Assembly (NCBI GenBank): GCA_964508025.1
Contig: CAZDSF010000108.1
Location: forward strand, 1 to 9,928
Length of the DNA stretch: 9,928 nt
Origin: JAAZNO01 sp964508025
GTDB lineage: Bacteria; Chloroflexota; Anaerolineae; B4-G1; SLSP01
Reading direction: 5' to 3'
How positions within the stretch are numbered: the stretch's first letter is position 1; the number at the start of each line of letters is the position of its first letter. This document shows positions 8,001 through 9,928 of the stretch, in pieces. The notes below the pieces were generated by a model. It saw nothing but the letters and a program-made list of their open reading frames with translations, did no database searches and was not told where the DNA came from. Made by a program: the position numbers and the translations under genes.

Positions 8001-8759
8001 AATGCGTAATGCGTAATGCGTAATGCGTCTTGCCTTTTCGCCTTCTCGCTTTTCCGCCTTTTCGCTTTCTTCCTGATTTGCTGATTTGCTGATTTGCTGA
8101 TTTATCGCGTAGAGCAGCGCGAAGGGCGCGAAGATGAGGGCGGAGACGTTGTGCGTGAGGATGAGGGCAGCGTAGCTCAGCGCGGCCAGGATGATGCGGC
8201 GCAGGGTGGCGCGTTCGGCGGCGCAGGCCAGCGCCCACAGGATAAGGGGATACCAGACGAAGGCCCAGAACTCGGAAAGGGAATCGCCGCGGACATAGAC
8301 ATTCACCAGATGGAACGGCGCGAAGGTGTACGCGGCGACCGCCAACAGCACAGCCCACCGGTTGCCATAGATGCGTCGCGCCCACAGCGCCATCGTCAGC
8401 GCGGCGAGCAGGAAGCCGAGCGTCTGCGTCGCCTGGATCGCCAGGATGGGCGAGAGACCCAGCGCGGTCAAGCCGCCGCTCAGATAGAAGGGCAGCGCGG
8501 CGTAGTGGTTGAAGAACGGATAGCCCAGATCGTAGGCCGCGTGCGCCATCCAGCGCGGAGGGAGATGCCCGTGACGCAACGCCTCCGCCATATCCAGCGT
8601 GCGCTGCAACAGGAAGGGGCTATCGCCGCCGCCGCGCGTGTTCACCATCCCCGGCCCCCAGAGCGGAAAAGCCGCGAGGAGGGGCAACAGGAGCAGCAAA
8701 ACGTAGAACGTAATGCGTATTGCGTATTGCGTATTGCGTAAAGATTTGCGTGTTGACAT
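5016..8759 (-). CDS. Very large polytopic membrane protein, PTPS-related/GT-C-like, with C-terminal beta-sandwich domains
   Basis: The product has 1247 residues. The N-terminal ~645 residues resemble the '6-pyruvoyl-tetrahydropterin synthase-related' membrane family, a GT-C glycosyltransferase-like fold. TM1 is at 17-34, and a first outer loop carries D46 in GGGDSPF, where GT-C enzymes keep a catalytic or metal-binding acid. Further helices lie at about 106-126, 135-156, 164-181, 188-219, 255-272, 320-340, 370-388, 407-424 and 459-477. A periplasmic YfhO-like beta part spans about 510-622 (PGWQAEVDG, GEHEVTLRLRN). Helices at 625-643 and 663-683 follow, then about four beta-sandwich domains (697-845, 851-985, 992-1110, 1120-1240). 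It probably handles a lipid-linked sugar at the membrane; substrate unknown. Basic cytoplasmic loops at 7-19, 219-254, 340-370, 423-462 and 644-655 are encoded by short tandem repeats. No Shine-Dalgarno precedes the ATG, so the exact start is uncertain. Confidence 0.85.
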   Translation of the reverse strand: MSTRKSLRNTQYAIRITFYVLLLLLPLLAAFPLWGPGMVNTRGGGDSPFLLQRTLDMAEALRHGHLPPRWMAHAAYDLGYPFFNHYAALPFYLSGGLTALGLSPILAIQATQTLGFLLAALTMALWARRIYGNRWAVLLAVAAYTFAPFHLVNVYVRGDSLSEFWAFVWYPLILWALACAAERATLRRIILAALSYAALILTHNVSALIFAPFALLYAINQQISKSANQEESEKAEKREGEKARRITHYALRITSPFLLAFLLTAWFWMPAIGETGYGQMGPEFTAGYFHYSNHFRGLNLVQPTFFFNYDIAPAVGEAGPFAMGLVQAMLTLVGVGALTWQISKSANQQISNQQISKSCFTFHASRITQYGFILFSLLLSTLMITPLSAPLWEHLPLLATTQFPWRFLSVQALFTAIATGAIACESASQRVSEKAEKRESKKAHHVSRFTFHALRLTHYALLTMLIFCLALATLGALRPERLRIAAGDVTWDNLLLYEAFTGNIGTTIRYEYLPRDVRPRLYISEAVVDGVDAAQPIADGDVTLTATLLARAPQRQVWRVALDGAAPVVFPLHWWPGWQAEVDGVAAAAYPLTGYPAAGSGRLTVDLAAGEHEVTLRLRNTPLRAAAGVISAATVLALGAAVLQRRGAEAQRRRAPVDFLKAGSVLVLAFLGMFALALILPALFTPSPPHPLTPLLHAFDFIHAPYPHHEPVRFGPLLLEEVYAASGDSRNALDIVAAPGEQIGLGLRWQRSDTTPLTGTLRLVSPAEPRHGVAYGLVETTFVAPATGVAGYSLTLPPSLARGLYLLELRFYDAEGELHPQTPQGAERGALYVGAVRVRSTSARRLDAPVAAQLGELTLHSATPLSSTPDTLRLQLYWSVARRTPRNWSLSLRLLDADGRQLSQVDLQPGYGYLPTTLWGAGELVTDYPVLPVPEGLAPGEYTLRVIAYLEATMQPGGEVDVPLTLTGATLRDPRDACCEWERREARTLCQAGGVSLTGLQLPEAHPEGAPLDFTAEWSVTEQPTSDLTARWEAVDAAGNVIVAREGPLAPGSRTSNWPRFAWVRAPATLPLPPLLPDGPYTLRLTLLTGDSILQTCALGALDIAQRPRSFTLPAPPFPQQADFGVELRLLGYDIAQSSDALTLTLWWQAQTAPSRDYKRFVHLLAPSGEIVAQDDAMPRAWTYPTSWWAASEVVSETVTLPAPPAGYRLGLGWYDGETGIALPASDAVGTPWPDNRVVLSEPMTSR
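6678..6709 (-). repeat. Octamer array, GGGGGTGA type, 4 units
   Basis: Plus-strand units are GGGAGTGA, GGGGATGA, GGGGGTGA and GGGGGTGA. In the sense direction they encode a Pro-rich, uncharged linker, PSPPHPLTP (residues about 684-695). The linker sits just after the last transmembrane helix, on the predicted outer face ahead of the first C-terminal beta-sandwich domain. Confidence 0.9.
6797..6828 (-). repeat. Octamer array, CTCTGCGC type, 4 units
   Basis: Three exact CTCTGCGC units and one CTCTGCGT read on the plus strand. The gene reads them as QRRGAEAQRRR (residues about 644-655), a strongly basic peptide. It lies in the predicted cytoplasmic loop between the two helices at 625-643 and 663-683. 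Confidence 0.92.
7376..7488 (-). repeat. Composite array: 8 heptamers plus 7 octamers
   Basis: On the plus strand, eight heptamers of the form GTxxxxC (7376-7431: GTAATGC three times, GTAAGGC, GTGAAAC three times, GTGATGC) are followed by one base. Seven octamers in strict register come next (7433-7488: CTTTCTTG, CTTTCTCG, CTTTTCCG, CCTTTTCG, CTGACTCG three times). In the sense direction the octamers come first. They encode residues about 423-462 of the membrane protein, a Glu/Lys/Arg-rich loop running into a HALRLTHYA-type basic segment. Confidence 0.95.
7650..7739 (-). repeat. Composite array: 5 heptamers plus about 7 octamers
   Basis: Heptamers at 7650-7684 are GTACTGC, GTGATGC twice and GTGAAAC twice. 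They abut octamers of the CTGATTTG type at 7685-7739: ATGATTTG, CTAATTTG, CTGATTTG, a 7-nt defective unit AGATTTG, then CTGATTTG three times. They encode residues about 340-370, with the NQQISKSA-type period followed by TFHASRITQ, in a predicted cytoplasmic loop. Confidence 0.94.
7999..8104 (-). repeat. Composite array: 4 heptamers plus 9 octamers
   Basis: Four exact GTAATGC heptamers (7999-8026) and a degenerate remnant (8027-8032) are followed by nine octamers in strict register (8033-8104: CCTTTTCG, CCTTCTCG, CTTTTCCG, CCTTTTCG, CTTTCTTC, CTGATTTG three times, CTGATTTA). The CTTTTCG-like and CTGATTTG-like units share one register, so they look like variants of a single octamer family. They encode residues about 219-254, a basic cytoplasmic loop of the membrane protein. 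Confidence 0.95.
8703..8748 (-). repeat. Heptamer array with one octamer at the 5' end of the membrane-protein gene
   Basis: Five heptamers (GTAGAAC, GTAATGC, GTATTGC three times; 8703-8737) are followed by GTA and one octamer-like unit AAGATTTG (8741-8748). The order is the same as in the internal arrays. They encode the residues just before and into TM1 (RNTQYAIRIT, about 8-17), so the mature N terminus of the protein is repeat-derived. Confidence 0.88.
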
Positions 8760-8781
8760 CGAGATGGGTTTCTGTTATACT
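8753..8781 (+). promoter_or_regulatory. Near-consensus sigma-70 promoter for the toxin-antitoxin operon
   Basis: A perfect -35 box TTGACA (8753-8758) is followed by 17 nt and then TATACT (8776-8781, five of six). Transcription would start near 8788, about 32 nt before the antitoxin ATG. Bases 8757-8758 of the -35 box are also part of the start codon of the opposing membrane-protein gene (8757-8759). Confidence 0.88.
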
Positions 8782-8800
8782 ATTTCTAGATTCGTTATAC
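8774..8800 (+). promoter_or_regulatory. Candidate autoregulatory operator (repeated GTTATAC)
   Basis: GTTATAC occurs at 8774-8780, over the -10 box, and again at 8794-8800. The copies are exactly 20 bp apart, about two helical turns, and a third copy lies inside the antitoxin gene at 8856-8862. AbrB-type antitoxins normally bind their own promoter, so these are reasonable operator half-sites. No binding motif is known for this protein. Confidence 0.35.
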
Positions 8801-8802
8801 AA
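8774..8802 (-). promoter_or_regulatory. Possible opposing promoter for the large membrane-protein gene
   Basis: On the minus strand TTGTAT (8797-8802) is followed after 17 nt by TATAAC (8774-8779, five of six). Its -10 box overlaps that of the plus-strand promoter. Transcription would begin only about 8 nt before the ATG at 8759, giving a nearly leaderless message. That fits the absence of a Shine-Dalgarno there. Confidence 0.35.
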
Positions 8803-8819
8803 AATAAGGAAAAGGTAGC

Positions 8820-9116
8820 ATGAAAACGATAACCGTATCCGCAAAAGGCGCTATCGTTATACCCAAAGAAATTCGGGAAGCCAGGGGTTTGTACCCAGGT
8901 ACGCGCGTGCAAATTGTCACCTATGATGGCGTGACCGCTATCGTACCGGTGCCTGACGACCCGATTGCTGCGCTGGATGGGATGTTCGCTGACGATGACG
9001 GCGTAAAATGGACCGACATCCTGCTGCAAGAGCGCCGGGCAGATTTCGAGCGCGAAGAAGCAAAAATCCGCCAGTGGCAAAAACCCTCCGCACCAGAAAG
9101 CGACCCTCAGCCATGA
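8820..9116 (+). CDS. vapB: AbrB/MazE-fold antitoxin (VapB type)
   Basis: This 98-residue protein begins with a SpoVT-AbrB swapped-hairpin DNA-binding domain (about residues 1-47): MKTITVSAKGAIVIPKEIRE, then GLYPGTRVQIVTYDG. The acidic, charged tail (DDDGVKWTDILLQERRADFEREE, read in pieces from about residue 58) is the part that usually wraps the toxin and blocks its active site. The start is supported by AAGGAAAAGG about 4 nt upstream and by a strong promoter. Its stop overlaps the toxin ATG by four bases (ATGA), so the two are translationally coupled. The antitoxin with bound toxin probably represses the promoter. The pair is visibly less GC-rich than its neighbours, consistent with acquisition as a mobile module. 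Confidence 0.9.
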   Translation: MKTITVSAKGAIVIPKEIREARGLYPGTRVQIVTYDGVTAIVPVPDDPIAALDGMFADDDGVKWTDILLQERRADFEREEAKIRQWQKPSAPESDPQP

Positions 9117-9544
9117 CGCGCTTGTATGTGCTAGACTCGTTCGCTATCATCGCGTATATTCGCCGCCAACCGGGACATCTTCGCGTACATAACCTGTTGC
9201 AACAAGCGCAATCATTGAGTTGCCAACTTTATATGAGCGAGATCAATGTGGGCGAAGTGCTGTATATTATCGAGCGGGAAAGGGGTTTGACTTATGTTCA
9301 AGATTTTACAAGCACATTGAAAGAAAGCCCCATCCAACTCGTGCCTGCCTCGTTTGAGCGGATTCAGATCGCGGCGCACCTCAAGGCGCATCATCCCATG
9401 TCCTACGCCGACGCTTTTGCTGCCACACTTGCCCAAGAATTGCACGCTACGCTCATCACTGGCGACCCGGAATTTCGCGCGGTGCAGCATCTTGTCCGCA
9501 TCGAGTGGCTAAACGAGAAAGCGGGTGAGCGAAAAGGCGAGTGA
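9113..9544 (+). CDS. vapC: PIN-domain ribonuclease toxin (VapC type)
   Basis: This 143-residue PIN-domain toxin is a Mg2+-dependent endoribonuclease; in studied VapC proteins the targets are tRNA or rRNA. All four expected acidic residues are visible: D8 in LYVLDSF, E48 in SEINVGE, D100 in SYADAFAA, and D118 in ITGDPEF. So it is probably active. The start at 9113 is chosen because the ATG overlaps the antitoxin stop and the PIN fold begins at once; the frame is open back to 9008, but that lies inside the antitoxin gene. The last ten residues (NEKAGERKGE) and the stop codon are encoded by an octamer array, so the natural C terminus seems to have been extended or replaced by repeat sequence. 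The RNA target cannot be told from sequence. Confidence 0.92.
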   Translation: MTRLYVLDSFAIIAYIRRQPGHLRVHNLLQQAQSLSCQLYMSEINVGEVLYIIERERGLTYVQDFTSTLKESPIQLVPASFERIQIAAHLKAHHPMSYADAFAATLAQELHATLITGDPEFRAVQHLVRIEWLNEKAGERKGE

Positions 9545-9595
9545 ACGCCTTTTCGCTTTCTCGCTTTTTCGCTTTCTCGCTTTTTCGCCTTATCG
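9514..9595. repeat. Two octamer arrays meeting head to head between convergent genes
   Basis: On the plus strand 9514-9545 holds four octamers (CGAGAAAG, CGGGTGAG, CGAAAAGG, CGAGTGAA) in vapC sense orientation. After a 2-nt junction, 9548-9595 holds six octamers in the opposite orientation (CCTTTTCG, CTTTCTCG, CTTTTTCG, CTTTCTCG, CTTTTTCG, CCTTATCG), which is the sense orientation of the minus-strand gene. The vapC stop (9542-9544) and the convergent gene's stop (9590-9592) each fall inside an octamer. Confidence 0.93.
9528..9557. terminator. Hairpin formed at the junction of the opposed octamer arrays
   Basis: AGCGAAAAGGCG (9528-9539) pairs perfectly with CGCCTTTTCGCT (9546-9557) around the 6-nt loop AGTGAA, which contains the vapC stop codon. 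On the plus strand T-rich sequence follows (TTTCTCGCTTTTTCG). The repeat block probably acts as a terminator for vapC and, on the other strand, for the convergent gene. Confidence 0.6.
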
Positions 9596-9928
9596 CTCCA
9601 CAATCACCCCCACCTCAACCCAGGCTCTCAGCGGCTCGCCCGTGTCGCTGCGATAAAAGCCGATGCGGAGGACATCGCGCGCGGGAGCAGGGATTACGCC
9701 CGGCAGAAAGTGCTCGTCGAGGATGAGATCGCCCGCGACCCAGCGCGAGGTGGGCAGATGCCCCTCACCCGGCTGCATGTCGTGCTGCGCGAGCAGTTCC
9801 CCATCCCGCAGATAATGCACATAGACGGTGTAATCCGCCGCGAGCGGGGCCGCGCAATCCCACCACAATCGCACGGTTGCCCCTTCGATTGAAGTGCGCA
9901 CCAGCGCCGCCCGCAACAGAATCTCCCC
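9590..9928 (-). CDS. C-terminal fragment of a beta-sandwich-containing, probably membrane-anchored protein
   Basis: The frame stays open to the window edge, so the N terminus is missing; the TTG near 9916 is not convincing as a start. The visible ~112 residues form one beta-sandwich domain: VRLWWD, then DYTVYVHYLRDGELLAQHD, PGEGHLPTSRW, GDLILDEH and LRIGFYRSDTGEPL. The pattern matches the second and fourth C-terminal beta domains of the large membrane protein (LTLWWQ, DYKRFVHLLAPSGEIVAQDD, YPTSWW, GYRLGLGWYDGETG). This gene is therefore probably a second member of the same membrane-protein family, cut apart from it by the vapBC pair. Its stop codon TAA lies inside an octamer repeat, and it converges on vapC with about 45 bp between stops. 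Confidence 0.75.
   Translation of the reverse strand, partial: GEILLRAALVRTSIEGATVRLWWDCAAPLAADYTVYVHYLRDGELLAQHDMQPGEGHLPTSRWVAGDLILDEHFLPGVIPAPARDVLRIGFYRSDTGEPLRAWVEVGVIVER

Noticed and set aside
7376..8104. CRISPR array
   Set aside because: The units are 7-8 bp, directly adjacent with no spacers, and lie inside a reading frame. No cas gene is present.
9008..9112. Upstream extension of the vapC reading frame
   Set aside because: The extra 35 codons lie inside the antitoxin gene and are Arg/Pro-rich. The ATG at 9113 overlaps the antitoxin stop and starts exactly at the PIN fold.

Overview
The window looks like a piece of a GC-rich chromosome from the phylum Chloroflexota, probably Anaerolineae or a relative. 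Three things suggest this. The secreted CAP-domain protein ends in a VYLPLAVK-type tail. A very long membrane protein of the PTPS-related/GT-C type carries a string of beta-sandwich domains. Coding sequence contains dense arrays of 7- and 8-bp repeats. The assignment rests on memory of such genomes, not on a search.

Layout, left to right. Positions 1-113 are intergenic and hold a strong 13-bp hairpin. Positions 114-4766 are four minus-strand genes, transcribed right to left as degV (fatty-acid-binding family), a family 1 glycoside hydrolase, queA (tRNA queuosine synthesis), and a secreted CAP-domain protein. The first three are closely spaced and probably form an operon. It would start from a TTGCCA-N16-TATAAT promoter about 220 nt ahead of degV, with a terminator-like hairpin in the leader. 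The CAP gene has its own TATAAT promoter.

Positions 5016-8759 (minus) encode a 1247-residue polytopic membrane protein: a GT-C/PTPS-related core with an acidic residue in the first outer loop, a periplasmic beta domain, and about four C-terminal beta-sandwich domains. Positions 8820-9544 (plus) are a VapBC-type toxin-antitoxin pair: an AbrB-fold antitoxin and a PIN-domain RNase joined by an ATGA overlap. Their near-consensus promoter has its -35 box inside the start codon of the opposing membrane-protein gene. Positions 9590-9928 (minus) are the C-terminal part of another protein with the same kind of beta-sandwich domain, cut by the window edge.

The most striking content is not a gene. At least seven arrays of tandem octamers and heptamers lie within or at the edges of coding sequence between 6678 and 9595. 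Four of them share one architecture: an octamer block followed, in the sense direction, by a heptamer block. In all the ordered arrays the orientation is tied to the direction of the host gene, and the sense strand is free of stops in every frame. In the membrane protein the arrays fall in predicted cytoplasmic loops, except one Pro-rich array in an outer linker. Between vapC and the convergent gene, two octamer arrays meet head to head, both stop codons lie inside octamer units, and the junction forms a 12-bp terminator-like hairpin.
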